Made by a program: the position numbers and the translations under genes
Assembly (NCBI RefSeq): GCF_910578895.1
Contig: NZ_CAJTSC010000043.1
Coordinates: forward strand, 1 to 13,655
Length of the DNA: 13,655 nt
Direction of reading: 5' to 3'
DNA from: an uncultured Bacteroides sp.
GTDB taxonomy: Bacteria; Bacteroidota; Bacteroidia; Bacteroidales; Bacteroidaceae
Shown here: one piece after another, positions 1 through 7,186 of the stretch
Layout: each line of letters starts with the position of its first letter
How positions within the stretch are numbered: the first letter of the stretch is position 1
The notes under the pieces: generated by a model
Seen by the model: only the letters and a program-made list of their open reading frames with translations
Databases searched by the model: none
Told to the model about the DNA's origin: nothing

Positions 1-166
1 TAAAATTTCTATCATCAAATAAATATCAATAAGAACTTAGATATATCAATTCAAAATTTTTAGGTTAATATGATACAAATATTTATCTGTAGTCCGCTTA
101 AAGAGTTATATTAATATACATGCCTATGAATAACTGGAATTTTTATCGGAAAAAAGTCCCCTCACA

Positions 167-198
167 TTTTCGTGCGCCATATCTTTTTCGTACTTTTA
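167..198 (+). promoter_or_regulatory. Candidate pyrB promoter, weak match
   Basis: TACTTTTA at 191-198 matches the Bacteroidales -7 box TAnnTTTG except for the last base. TTTT at 167-170 lies 20 bp upstream, the usual spacing for the -33 TTTG element. Transcription would begin near 205 and leave a leader of about 26 nt before the ATG at 231. TACTTTT (191-197) and AAAAGTA (207-213) form a perfect 7-bp inverted repeat with a 9-nt gap, so the start region could be an operator or a small hairpin. The sequence here is AT-rich and chance matches are easy. Confidence 0.3.
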
Positions 199-230
199 CA
201 CTCTCGAAAAGTAAAAAGAATATCAACGAT

Positions 231-1169
231 ATGGAAAACAGAAGTTTAGTCACTATCGCCGAACACAGCAAAGAAAAAATACTCTACATGCTCGAGATGG
301 CGAAAGAATTCGAAGCAAAGCCTAACAGACATCTGCTTGATGGAAAAGTCGTCGCCACCCTATTTTTCGAGCCGTCTACCCGCACCCGCTTAAGTTTTGA
401 AACTGCTGCCAACCGTCTCGGTGCACGCGTCATCGGTTTCAGCGACCCCAAAGCCACCAGCTCGTCTAAAGGCGAGACACTAAAAGACACCATCAAAATG
501 GTAAGTAATTACGCCGACATCATCGTGATGCGCCACTATCTGGAAGGAGCCGCACGCTATGCCAGCGAAGTAACCACCGTGCCCATTGTCAATGCCGGAG
601 ACGGAGCCAACCAGCATCCTTCGCAAACGATGCTTGACCTCTACTCTATTTACAAGACGCAAGGTACGTTGGAAAATCTGAACATATATCTTGTAGGTGA
701 TTTGAAATACGGCCGCACCGTGCACTCCCTGTTGATGGCAATGCGCCATTTCAATCCCACATTCCATTTCATTGCTCCCGAAGAGTTGAAAATGCCGGAA
801 GAGTACAAACTGTATTGCCGCGAGCACGGTATCAAGTACGTGGAACACACCGATTTCACGGAAGAGATAATAGCCGACGCGGACATCCTCTATATGACTC
901 GTGTGCAACGCGAACGCTTCACTGACCTCATGGAATACGAACGTGTAAAGAACATCTACATCCTGCGTAATAAGATGTTGGAACATACCCGTCCCAACCT
1001 GCGTATCCTGCATCCGTTACCCCGCGTCAACGAGATAGCCCTTGATGTAGACGACAATCCGAAAGCTTATTACTTCCAGCAGGCGCAAAACGGTCTCTAT
1101 GCCCGCGAAGCCATTCTTTGCGATGTGCTCGGCATCACGCTGGATGATGTGAGAAAAGACGGAAAATAA
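231..1169 (+). CDS. pyrB: Aspartate carbamoyltransferase catalytic subunit
   Basis: This enzyme condenses carbamoyl phosphate with L-aspartate to N-carbamoyl-L-aspartate, the committed step of pyrimidine synthesis in the cytoplasm. The 312-residue product has the carbamoyl-phosphate loop FFEPSTRTRLSFE (45-57), a lysine in the mobile loop SSSKGET (K80), HPSQTMLDLY (129-138) and, near the C-terminus, the aspartate-side motif HPLPRVNEI. The region FQQAQNGLYARE resembles the Escherichia coli chain. The ATG at 231 is chosen because homologues begin just before this point and are about 305-315 residues long. An in-frame ATG at 120 would add 37 basic, aromatic-rich residues that look unrelated to the family, and it lies upstream of the candidate promoter. 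pyrI follows after 59 bp, so this is the pyrBI arrangement whose products form the allosteric holoenzyme. Confidence 0.96.
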   Translation: MENRSLVTIAEHSKEKILYMLEMAKEFEAKPNRHLLDGKVVATLFFEPSTRTRLSFETAANRLGARVIGFSDPKATSSSKGETLKDTIKMVSNYADIIVMRHYLEGAARYASEVTTVPIVNAGDGANQHPSQTMLDLYSIYKTQGTLENLNIYLVGDLKYGRTVHSLLMAMRHFNPTFHFIAPEELKMPEEYKLYCREHGIKYVEHTDFTEEIIADADILYMTRVQRERFTDLMEYERVKNIYILRNKMLEHTRPNLRILHPLPRVNEIALDVDDNPKAYYFQQAQNGLYAREAILCDVLGITLDDVRKDGK

Positions 1170-1228
1170 AATAATGAATTACAACTCATTATTTCATGAT
1201 TCATAACGTTTAACTTCATACTCAAAAC

Positions 1229-1690
1229 ATGACTGAGAAAAAGCAAGAATTACAGGTAGCCGCCTTAGAGAACGGTACTGTCATTGATCATATACCATCC
1301 GAAAAACTGTTTACAGTGGTGTCATTGCTCGGATTGAAACAAATGAACAACAACATCACAATCGGATTTAACCTCAAAAGCAAGAAGTTAGGAACAAAAG
1401 GTATCATCAAGATAGCCGACAAGTTCTTCTGCGATGAAGAAATAAACCGTATCGCGGTAGTAGCCCCCAACATCAAGCTAAACATCATCCGCGGTTACGA
1501 AGTGGTGGAAAAACGAGAAGTGAACCTGCCCGACGAACTGCACGGCATCGTGAAATGCGCCAACCTTAAGTGCATCACCAACAATGAGCCGATGCCCACC
1601 CTGTTTCACGTAGTGGACAAGGACAATTGCGTAATCAAATGCCACTATTGCGAGAAAGAACAGACAAGAGAAAATATAGAGATAATCTGA
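1229..1690 (+). CDS. pyrI: Aspartate carbamoyltransferase regulatory subunit
   Basis: This is the regulatory chain that binds nucleotide effectors (ATP, CTP and UTP in the well-studied enzyme) and joins PyrB trimers into the holoenzyme. The product has 153 residues, the normal size. The N-terminal part carries the allosteric fold, including VIDHIPSEK (19-26 region) and the motif around ITIGFNL. The C-terminal zinc domain is intact: C110 and C115 (CX4C) pair with C138 and C141 (CX2C), with 22 residues between the pairs. An extra cysteine at 134 lies outside the expected ligand set. The gene starts 59 bp after pyrB, and its TGA shares its last base with the ATG of the next gene. This suggests translational coupling into the flavin reductase-like gene. 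Confidence 0.96.
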   Translation: MTEKKQELQVAALENGTVIDHIPSEKLFTVVSLLGLKQMNNNITIGFNLKSKKLGTKGIIKIADKFFCDEEINRIAVVAPNIKLNIIRGYEVVEKREVNLPDELHGIVKCANLKCITNNEPMPTLFHVVDKDNCVIKCHYCEKEQTRENIEII

Positions 1691-2256
1691 TGAAAGAGGA
1701 TTGGAAACCGGGAACTATGATTTATCCGCTCCCCGCCGTATTGGTGAGTTGCGGAAGTACCCCGGAAGAATACAACATACTGACCATCGCATGGACGGGA
1801 ACCATCTGTACAAATCCGCCCATGTGCTATATTTCCGTACGTCCGGAACGCCACTCTTACGACATTATCAAGCGCAACATGGAGTTTGTCATCAACCTGA
1901 CCACGAAGGATATGGCACGCGCCACCGACTGGTGTGGTGTACGTTCAGGCAAGAACTACAACAAATTCGAGGAGATGAAACTGACACCCGGTAAAAGCAC
2001 TGTTGTCAACGCGCCGCTTATCGAAGAGTCTCCTCTATGTATCGAGTGCCGGGTGAAAGAGATTGTCGCCCTCGGCTCGCACGACATGTTCATAGCCGAT
2101 GTGGTGAATGTGCGTGCCGATACATCCCACCTGAATCCGGAGACCGGAAAACTGGAATTGGCAGAGTCCAACCTGCTTGCTTATGTGCATGGCGGTTATT
2201 ACGAATTGGGAGAGAAAATCGGAAAATTCGGATGGTCGGTGGAGAAAAAGAAATAG
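1690..2256 (+). CDS. Flavin reductase family protein (flavoredoxin-like)
   Basis: The 188-residue product resembles the FMN-binding split-barrel proteins of the flavin reductase family, annotated in Bacteroides as flavoredoxins. Members bind FMN and reduce free flavin or pass electrons to partner proteins; the actual partner here is unknown. Visible family features are the N-terminal strand MIYPLPAVLVSCG (about 10-22), NILTIAWTGTICTNPPM followed by SVRPERHSYDII, VINLTT, and the DWCGVRSGKNYNKFEE segment. The C-terminal part contains GHYELG-like HGGYYELGEKIGKFGWS. The start is set at the ATG overlapping the pyrI stop as TGATG. A longer reading from a TTG at 1627 would run inside pyrI and is not needed. 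No signal peptide is seen, so it should be cytoplasmic. A role linked to pyrimidine synthesis is only suggested by position. Confidence 0.85.
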   Translation: MKEDWKPGTMIYPLPAVLVSCGSTPEEYNILTIAWTGTICTNPPMCYISVRPERHSYDIIKRNMEFVINLTTKDMARATDWCGVRSGKNYNKFEEMKLTPGKSTVVNAPLIEESPLCIECRVKEIVALGSHDMFIADVVNVRADTSHLNPETGKLELAESNLLAYVHGGYYELGEKIGKFGWSVEKKK

Positions 2257-2287
2257 TTGACGAAGAGGTAAACAGAAATTTAAATGA

Positions 2288-3073
2288 ATGATAATGGGAA
2301 GACGATGGTTGCTTTTTGGGTTTTGCTGGCTGGCTTTCTCCACAACCTTGTGGGGGCAATTGCCGGTTGTGCCCGGAACGAAAGAACCGGAACGCCCTCA
2401 ACGTACCCATCGTCATGACCGCCGGATGAATTTCGGTATTAAAGGCGGATTTACCTCCTCACTTTTCCTCGTCTCGGACTTGGTGCTCAACGGCACCATC
2501 ATCAACGAGGTGCAAAACAACTACAAGATAGGTTATTTCGGTTCGTTCTTTACGCGGATAAACTTTAAATGCCACTTCCTGCAACCGGAATTGTCTTACA
2601 CCATAAACCGCTGCAACATCGCTTTTGAAAAACCGTTACCGGAAAACATATCCGGAAACAGTATGCCCGAAATGGCTTCCATCACCTCATCTATCCATAG
2701 TTTTGAGTTGCCTGTTATCTACGGTTACAATATCATCAAGGAGGGACCTTATAGCCTTGCCATATTCGGCGGTCCGAAAATACGTTATATATGGGACAAG
2801 CATAGTAAGGTCACTTTCGAGAATTTCGATCAGCGGGATATCGAAGAAGAGCTCTACCCGCTGAACATCAGTTTTACAGCCGGTGTTGCCGTAACAATTT
2901 CCCGTGTATTTTTCGACTTCCGGTACGACATCGGACTGCACAATATCTCCAAACGCATCAGTTACAGACCGATTTACAATGAAAACACCGGTGAGGAAGC
3001 TACCCTTGCCAATCAAATACGTTTCCATCGGCGGGAAAATGTACTCAGCTTTTCGCTTGGGGTGTTCTTTTGA
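2288..3073 (+). CDS. Outer-membrane beta-barrel protein, PorT-like
   Basis: The 261-residue product starts with a signal peptide: two arginines (5-6), a hydrophobic stretch at 7-22, and a likely signal peptidase I site after G23 before Q24. After a short proline- and charge-rich linker (about 25-45) comes NFGIKGGFTSSLF, typical of the first strand of small Bacteroidetes barrels. Alternating aromatic and polar strands follow, such as YKIGYFGSFFTRINF and the FFDFRYDIGLHNIS segment. The chain ends in two phenylalanines, a common outer-membrane insertion signal. This fits the porin-family/PorT-type barrel group; cargo or partner cannot be told. It begins 31 bp after the flavin reductase-like gene and may be the last gene of the pyr transcript. 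No terminator hairpin is visible in the 104 bp before glyA. The ATG at 2294 is an alternative start that leaves the signal peptide intact. Confidence 0.78.
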   Translation: MIMGRRWLLFGFCWLAFSTTLWGQLPVVPGTKEPERPQRTHRHDRRMNFGIKGGFTSSLFLVSDLVLNGTIINEVQNNYKIGYFGSFFTRINFKCHFLQPELSYTINRCNIAFEKPLPENISGNSMPEMASITSSIHSFELPVIYGYNIIKEGPYSLAIFGGPKIRYIWDKHSKVTFENFDQRDIEEELYPLNISFTAGVAVTISRVFFDFRYDIGLHNISKRISYRPIYNENTGEEATLANQIRFHRRENVLSFSLGVFF

Positions 3074-3118
3074 TAGGAAATTTCTCACTTTTCTTACAGT
3101 TTATTCATTTATTTCCTT

Positions 3119-3126
3119 TAAATTTG
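3119..3126 (+). promoter_or_regulatory. Bacteroidales -7 box upstream of glyA
   Basis: TAAATTTG is a perfect match to TAnnTTTG and lies 51 bp before the glyA ATG. The expected -33 TTTG at 19-21 bp further upstream is not clearly present; the region is T-rich (for example TTAC near 3094). A transcript would have a leader of about 45 nt. glyA is therefore probably transcribed separately from the pyr genes, at least in part. Confidence 0.55.
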
Positions 3127-3177
3127 TGCGCTTAATAAGAAAATCATAGAATTATCAAACTTATCTAATAAGCAAGA

Positions 3178-4458
3178 ATGAAAAGAGACGATTTAATTTT
3201 CGACATCATTGAAAAAGAACATCAACGTCAGCTCAAAGGTATTGAACTGATTGCATCAGAGAACTTCGTAAGCGACCAAGTTATGCAGGCAATGGGTTCC
3301 TGTCTCACCAACAAGTATGCCGAGGGGTATCCCGGCAAACGTTACTATGGCGGTTGCGAAGTGGTGGATCAAAGCGAACAGATTGCCATTGACCGTCTGA
3401 AGCAAATTTTCGGTGCAGAATGGGCAAACGTGCAGCCGCACTCGGGCGCACAGGCAAATGCTGCCGTGTTCCTTGCAGTATTGAACCCGGGCGACAAATT
3501 CATGGGTTTGAACCTGGCACACGGCGGTCACCTCTCTCACGGCTCATTGGTGAATACTTCCGGTATTATTTACACTCCGTGCGAATACAACCTCAATAAG
3601 GAAACCGGACGTGTGGACTACGACCAGATGGAAGAAGTGGCACTACGCGAGAAACCGAAAATGATTATCGGCGGCGGTTCCGCATACTCACGCGAATGGG
3701 ACTACAAGCGCATGCGCGAAATTGCCGACAAGGTAGGCGCTATCCTGATGATTGACATGGCGCACCCTGCCGGACTGATTGCTGCCGGCGAACTGGATAA
3801 TCCCGTGAAATACGCTCACATCGTAACCTCTACCACTCATAAAACGTTGCGTGGCCCTCGTGGTGGTGTTATTATGATGGGCAAGGACTTCCCCAATCCT
3901 TGGGGTAAGACAACTCCGAAGGGCGAAATCAAAATGATGTCCCAATTGCTCGACTCTGCCGTATTCCCCGGTGTTCAAGGCGGTCCGTTGGAGCATGTCA
4001 TTGCAGCGAAAGCCGTTGCTTTCGGCGAAATCCTGCAACCGGAATGGAAGGAATATGCCAAGCAGGTCAAGAAAAATGCCGCAACGCTGGCACAAGCATT
4101 GATAGACCGTGGATTCACTATCGTTTCCGGCGGTACGGACAACCACTCCATGCTGGTAGACCTTCGCAGCAAATATCCCGATTTGACAGGTAAGGTGGCT
4201 GAGAAGGCGCTGGTATCTGCCGACATCACCGTAAACAAGAACATGGTTCCGTTCGATAGCCGTTCCGCTTTCCAGACTTCCGGTATCCGTTTGGGTACTC
4301 CCGCCATCACTACCCGTGGCGCAAAAGAAGACCTGATGCTGGAAATTGCCGAAATGATTGAAACCGTTCTCTCCAATGTAGATAACGAACAGGTTATCGT
4401 AGAAGTACGTGCACGCGTGAATGCCAAGATGAAGGAATATCCGCTGTTTGCTTATTGA
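3178..4458 (+). CDS. glyA: Serine hydroxymethyltransferase
   Basis: This PLP enzyme interconverts serine plus tetrahydrofolate with glycine plus 5,10-methylene-tetrahydrofolate, a main source of one-carbon units in the cytoplasm. The 426-residue product matches the usual bacterial length. It contains GIELIASENF (21-30), TNKYAEGYPGKRYYGGCE (44-61), the cofactor-contacting HSGAQAN (88-94) and DMAHPAGLIAAG with D193 and H196. The PLP-binding lysine is K222 in TSTTHKTLRGPRGG (217-230). Near the C-terminus SGIRLGTPAITTRG is the conserved folate/substrate region. The start fits the family N-terminus. The gene has its own -7 box and ends about 20 bp before a strong hairpin shared with the convergent fhs gene. 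Both enzymes feed the folate one-carbon pool. Confidence 0.97.
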   Translation: MKRDDLIFDIIEKEHQRQLKGIELIASENFVSDQVMQAMGSCLTNKYAEGYPGKRYYGGCEVVDQSEQIAIDRLKQIFGAEWANVQPHSGAQANAAVFLAVLNPGDKFMGLNLAHGGHLSHGSLVNTSGIIYTPCEYNLNKETGRVDYDQMEEVALREKPKMIIGGGSAYSREWDYKRMREIADKVGAILMIDMAHPAGLIAAGELDNPVKYAHIVTSTTHKTLRGPRGGVIMMGKDFPNPWGKTTPKGEIKMMSQLLDSAVFPGVQGGPLEHVIAAKAVAFGEILQPEWKEYAKQVKKNAATLAQALIDRGFTIVSGGTDNHSMLVDLRSKYPDLTGKVAEKALVSADITVNKNMVPFDSRSAFQTSGIRLGTPAITTRGAKEDLMLEIAEMIETVLSNVDNEQVIVEVRARVNAKMKEYPLFAY

Positions 4459-4479
4459 ATTGAGAATTAAATATTGAAT

Positions 4480-4530
4480 AAAAAGATAGGCTGCGTAGTT
4501 CAAACGAACATTGCGCAGCCTATCTTTTTT
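4480..4530. terminator. Bidirectional terminator between glyA and fhs
   Basis: The arms 4480-4495 (AAAAAGATAGGCTGCG) and 4514-4529 are perfectly complementary over 16 bp. The 18-nt loop contains a second 4-bp stem, GTTC-AAAC-GAAC (4498-4509). The right arm ends in six T residues, giving a classic intrinsic terminator for glyA. Because the left arm begins with five A residues, the minus-strand transcript of fhs also ends in a T-run after the same hairpin. The site lies 21 bp after the glyA stop and about 30 bp after the fhs stop, as expected for a shared terminator between converging genes. Confidence 0.92.
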
Positions 4531-4559
4531 AATTTTCAGTTTTTACACGGCTTTTCAAT

Positions 4560-6230
4560 TTAGGAAAGCCCCTCGATATTACCGTCCACAATATCGATAT
4601 GTTCCGCCTGAGGCACTTTGGGCAAGCCCGGCATACGGAGTATCTCACCGGCAATGGCAACGAGCATTTCCGCACCGTTATTGATAACGATATCTTTGAT
4701 GTGGAACTCGAAGTTATTGACCGCACCGTATATTTTAGGGTCGGCGGAGAAAGAGTATTGCGTCTTGGCAATGCAAACCGGATAGTGGGAGATTCCCATC
4801 TCTTCGATAAGTTTCATCATCTTGCGCGAAGCACTACTGTAGGTCACCACGCTTGCTCCGTAAAGACGGCATGCCACTTTCTCTATCTTCTGTTGCACGG
4901 TATCATTTTCCTCATAAGTATATTGCAATGGAGCAGAAGGTTTCTTTTCAATAGTATCCACTACCAAATTCGCCAAATCAACGGCACCTTCCCCACCCTC
5001 GGCAAAGGCATTGTTAATGGCAAATCCCACCTTCAAATCTTCCTCACAATGACGTCGGATGGCTTCCACTTCTTCGTCCGTGTCGCTGGCAAAACGGTTG
5101 AAAGCTACTACAACGGTCTGTCCGAAATAGCGCAGGTTGCGGATATGTTTGTCAATATTTCCGAAACCGGCTTTCAAACCTTCCATATTAGGTTCCTTGA
5201 TGCGGTCAAGGCTGACACCACCGTGCATTTTCAATCCCTGAGCAGTGGCAACGATGATTGTCAGTTTGGGTTGCAGACCACTTTTGCGGCACTTGATGTT
5301 ATAGAACTTCTCCGCTCCCAAGTCCGCACCGAAACCGGCTTCAGTCACTACATAATCGCCGAAAGTCATTGCCATTTTGGTAGCCAAGATTGAGTTGCAA
5401 CCATGCGCGATGTTTGCGAACGGTCCTCCATGAACAAAAGCAGCCGTCCCTTCGGTGGTTTGCACCAAGTTAGGATGAATGGCATCTTTCAGTAATACAG
5501 TGATGGCACCTGCTACACCTAAATCTTTTACAGTAAACGGTTTGCCTTCAAAATCAAAACCAAGTATGATGTTTTCGATGCGTCGACGAAGGTCATCCGT
5601 ATCTTTTGACAGGCACAAAATCGCCATAATCTCCGACGCAGGCGTAATATCGAAGCCGGACTCCATCGTAACTCCGTTGGTACGCGGTCCGAGACCGGTA
5701 ACGATACTGCGCAAGGAGCGGTCGTTCACATCAAGTACACGCCGCCATATAATTTCTTTCAGCCCGAATCCGTCTGCCTGATGCTGGTAGATATAATTGT
5801 CCAACAAAGCCGAAATCATATTATGGGCAGAAGTGATGGCGTGGAAATCTCCTGTAAAATGTAAATTTATTTTCTCCATCGGAAGCACCTGCGCATAGCC
5901 GCCGCCTGCCGCTCCGCCTTTCATGCCGAAACACGGTCCGAGTGAGGGTTCACGCAATGCCACGATGGCTTTCTTTCCAATCTTGTTGAGTCCTAATGCC
6001 AAACCGATAGAGACGGTCGTTTTACCGATACCCGCCTTCGTTGCCGTAATGGCAGTCACCAAAATCAGGTTACTCTGTTTTACCTTCTCTTCATCAATCA
6101 GTTGTTCGGGAATCTTGGCGATATAACGTCCGTAGTTCTCTACTTCTTCACGAGGGATACCCACACTTTCGGCAACCTGCTTTATCTTCTTCAGCTCTAT
6201 GCTGCGTGCTATTTCAATATCTGATTTCAT
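4560..6230 (-). CDS. fhs: Formate-tetrahydrofolate ligase
   Basis: The enzyme uses ATP to join formate to tetrahydrofolate, giving 10-formyl-tetrahydrofolate for purine and formyl-Met synthesis. From the ATG at 6230 the product has 556 residues, the normal monofunctional length. The first signature FGMKGGAAGGGY is at 101-112 and REPSLGP at 93-99. The phosphate loop reads TKAGIGKTT (64-72), whereas the usual form is TPAGEGKTT. The second signature reads VATAQGLKMHGG (327-338), where most families have VATIRALKMHGG. The C-terminal part has a typical LPKVPQAEHIDI segment (537-548). The frame stays open upstream to 6347, but that extension is hydrophobic and lysine-rich, overlaps the promoter and is unlike family N-termini. 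The motif changes probably reflect lineage rather than loss of function, since the rest is intact. Confidence 0.96.
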   Translation of the reverse strand: MKSDIEIARSIELKKIKQVAESVGIPREEVENYGRYIAKIPEQLIDEEKVKQSNLILVTAITATKAGIGKTTVSIGLALGLNKIGKKAIVALREPSLGPCFGMKGGAAGGGYAQVLPMEKINLHFTGDFHAITSAHNMISALLDNYIYQHQADGFGLKEIIWRRVLDVNDRSLRSIVTGLGPRTNGVTMESGFDITPASEIMAILCLSKDTDDLRRRIENIILGFDFEGKPFTVKDLGVAGAITVLLKDAIHPNLVQTTEGTAAFVHGGPFANIAHGCNSILATKMAMTFGDYVVTEAGFGADLGAEKFYNIKCRKSGLQPKLTIIVATAQGLKMHGGVSLDRIKEPNMEGLKAGFGNIDKHIRNLRYFGQTVVVAFNRFASDTDEEVEAIRRHCEEDLKVGFAINNAFAEGGEGAVDLANLVVDTIEKKPSAPLQYTYEENDTVQQKIEKVACRLYGASVVTYSSASRKMMKLIEEMGISHYPVCIAKTQYSFSADPKIYGAVNNFEFHIKDIVINNGAEMLVAIAGEILRMPGLPKVPQAEHIDIVDGNIEGLS

Positions 6231-6274
6231 ACAGGGTCTTTTCTTTAAATAACAACTTTGTTTTTTGAATGTTG

Positions 6275-6282
6275 CAAAAATA
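6275..6282 (-). promoter_or_regulatory. Bacteroidales -7 box upstream of fhs
   Basis: On the minus strand this reads TATTTTTG, a perfect TAnnTTTG match, 44 bp before the fhs ATG. Transcription would start near 6268 and give a leader of about 38 nt. No clear TTTG is present 19-21 bp further upstream; the region reads T-rich. The position supports the ATG at 6230 over any start further upstream, because those would lie before the transcript begins. Confidence 0.55.
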
Positions 6283-6350
6283 CAAAAAAGAAGGAAAAAT
6301 GCAGGTATATAAAAGGAATTTAGTAATACCATATCCGGCTTTTTCATTTA

Positions 6351-6473
6351 GAGGAGTTATCAGCAGCCAAGTCGGCTTAGGGTTAAAGCCGATACTTTTG
6401 TAACAATATCATACACAAGAGTATCGGTTCTAACTCCTTTAACTAACGAAGCGATACGGAAGGATAACTCCTC
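6351..6473. repeat. Structured intergenic repeat, copy 1
   Basis: The ends GAGGAGTTATC (6351-6361) and GATAACTCCTC (6463-6473) are perfect 11-bp inverted repeats. Inside, 6387-6401 and 6415-6429 form a 15-bp hairpin (two G-U pairs) around a 13-nt loop. An overlapping hairpin pairs TCGGCTT (6372-6378) with AAGCCGA (6386-6392), so the two folds exclude each other. Bases 6361-6444 match the reverse complement of 9503-9587 with 79 identical positions and one gap, including 26 identical bases (6402-6427). TAACTCC units recur on the right side and continue to about 6481. No reading frame is evident. It resembles a small non-autonomous interspersed repeat; I cannot name the family. Confidence 0.85.
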
Positions 6474-6527
6474 TAACTCCCCTAAATACAAAAGCCATGT
6501 ATAAAGAATAAGAAATAATATAAAGAA

Positions 6528-6560
6528 GTTGGCTAAAATTACCGGAAAGAATTATCTTTG
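6528..6560 (+). promoter_or_regulatory. Promoter for the small secreted-protein gene
   Basis: TATCTTTG (6553-6560) is a perfect -7 box. GTTG (6528-6531) lies 21 bp upstream and matches the -33 TTTG in three of four bases. This is the best two-part promoter in the window. Transcription would start near 6567, about 25 nt before the ATG at 6592. Confidence 0.65.
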
Positions 6561-6591
6561 TCTGAGAAGAAAATAGTAACCGAGCCCGATT

Positions 6592-7173
6592 ATGAAACGA
6601 ATTTGTTTTTTTATCATCGCCCTACTGGCAAGTGTTGTTTCACTGCAAGCCCAAAGTGAAGCGAAGGGTGACAGCATACGTTCCCATGCCCTGCCCGACG
6701 GTACGCCGCCCGAAGGAGCATTCCTACCCGAAACGAAGAATTATAACGGCTTTCTTTTGGATATGAGCCTGATGAGAACGGAAGTTCCCCGTCTGCCCCG
6801 GTTTACGTTGGAAATACCGGATGCGAGCAAAGACTACAGCCGGATATTCCGTCTGAACCCGGATGCCATCTATTCGCAAGGGTTGTCGAATGTGTTCTCA
6901 CTTACCAATTCCACCGTTTACAGCATGAATCCGTTCGGACTGACAGGTTTCTGGTCATCACCGGAAAACCTGCAAATGGGCAGTTTCAAACTGAAAAACG
7001 GAATGCGCATCAATACATACGGCGAGTATGACAAAGATGGTTGGAAAGTCCCCAACCGTTCGGCGTTGCTTTGGGAGAAGAACAACTTTAAAGGAGCGTT
7101 CGAAATGAAGTCTTCCAACGGCTCGTTCGGCATACGCATCGAAGTGCAGCAAGGCAACCGGACACCATTCTGA
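6592..7173 (+). CDS. Secreted or periplasmic protein of unknown function
   Basis: I do not recognise this 193-residue product. It begins with a clear Sec signal peptide: K2 and R3, a hydrophobic core at about 4-18, and a likely cleavage after LQA (18-20) before Q21. There is no lipobox cysteine after the core, so it is not a lipoprotein. The mature protein has a proline- and charge-rich first part (21-70), then a stretch rich in Asn, Ser, Phe and Gly (90-125), and a C-terminal part with strand-like alternation (about 128-188: GSFKLKNGMRINTYGEYD and later GAFEMKSSNGSFGIRIEV). This suggests a beta-rich fold in the periplasm or outer membrane. A good promoter lies just upstream. It converges on the helicase gene with 13 bp between the stops, and its neighbours give no functional clue. 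Confidence 0.75.
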   Translation: MKRICFFIIALLASVVSLQAQSEAKGDSIRSHALPDGTPPEGAFLPETKNYNGFLLDMSLMRTEVPRLPRFTLEIPDASKDYSRIFRLNPDAIYSQGLSNVFSLTNSTVYSMNPFGLTGFWSSPENLQMGSFKLKNGMRINTYGEYDKDGWKVPNRSALLWEKNNFKGAFEMKSSNGSFGIRIEVQQGNRTPF

Positions 7174-7186
7174 CAGCAACAACGGA

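Larger units (their letters stand above)
6231..6591. other. Divergent intergenic region between fhs and a secreted-protein gene
   Basis: This 361-bp region holds no convincing gene. On the fhs side it has a perfect minus-strand -7 box (6275-6282). The centre is filled by a structured repeat (about 6351-6473) whose inverted copy lies after the helicase gene. The right end has a good plus-strand promoter (6528-6560). Outside these elements the sequence is AT-rich and shows nothing else I recognise. Confidence 0.75.

Noticed and set aside
480..1013. A 177-codon open frame antisense to pyrB
   Set aside because: It is opposite the conserved catalytic region of pyrB, with a composition unlike a real protein.
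1701..1994. A plus-strand frame inside the flavin reductase-like gene
   Set aside because: It is an alternative frame of a well-supported gene, rich in Arg, His and Gly, without its own start signals.
3688..4503. A 271-codon open frame antisense to glyA
   Set aside because: It lies fully opposite a clear glyA gene, and its product is rich in His, Cys and Gln runs typical of a shadow frame. No promoter or family match is visible.
4599..5393. A 264-codon open frame antisense to fhs
   Set aside because: It overlaps conserved fhs codons throughout and shows no recognisable domain; it is a by-product of fhs codon use.
6231..6347. N-terminal extension of fhs by 39 residues
   Set aside because: The frame is open, but the sequence is AT-rich, overlaps a perfect -7 box and does not resemble the start of this family.
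6351..6481. A CRISPR array from the recurring TAACTCC units
   Set aside because: Units are only 9 nt and directly adjacent with no spacers of constant length, and there are no cas genes nearby.
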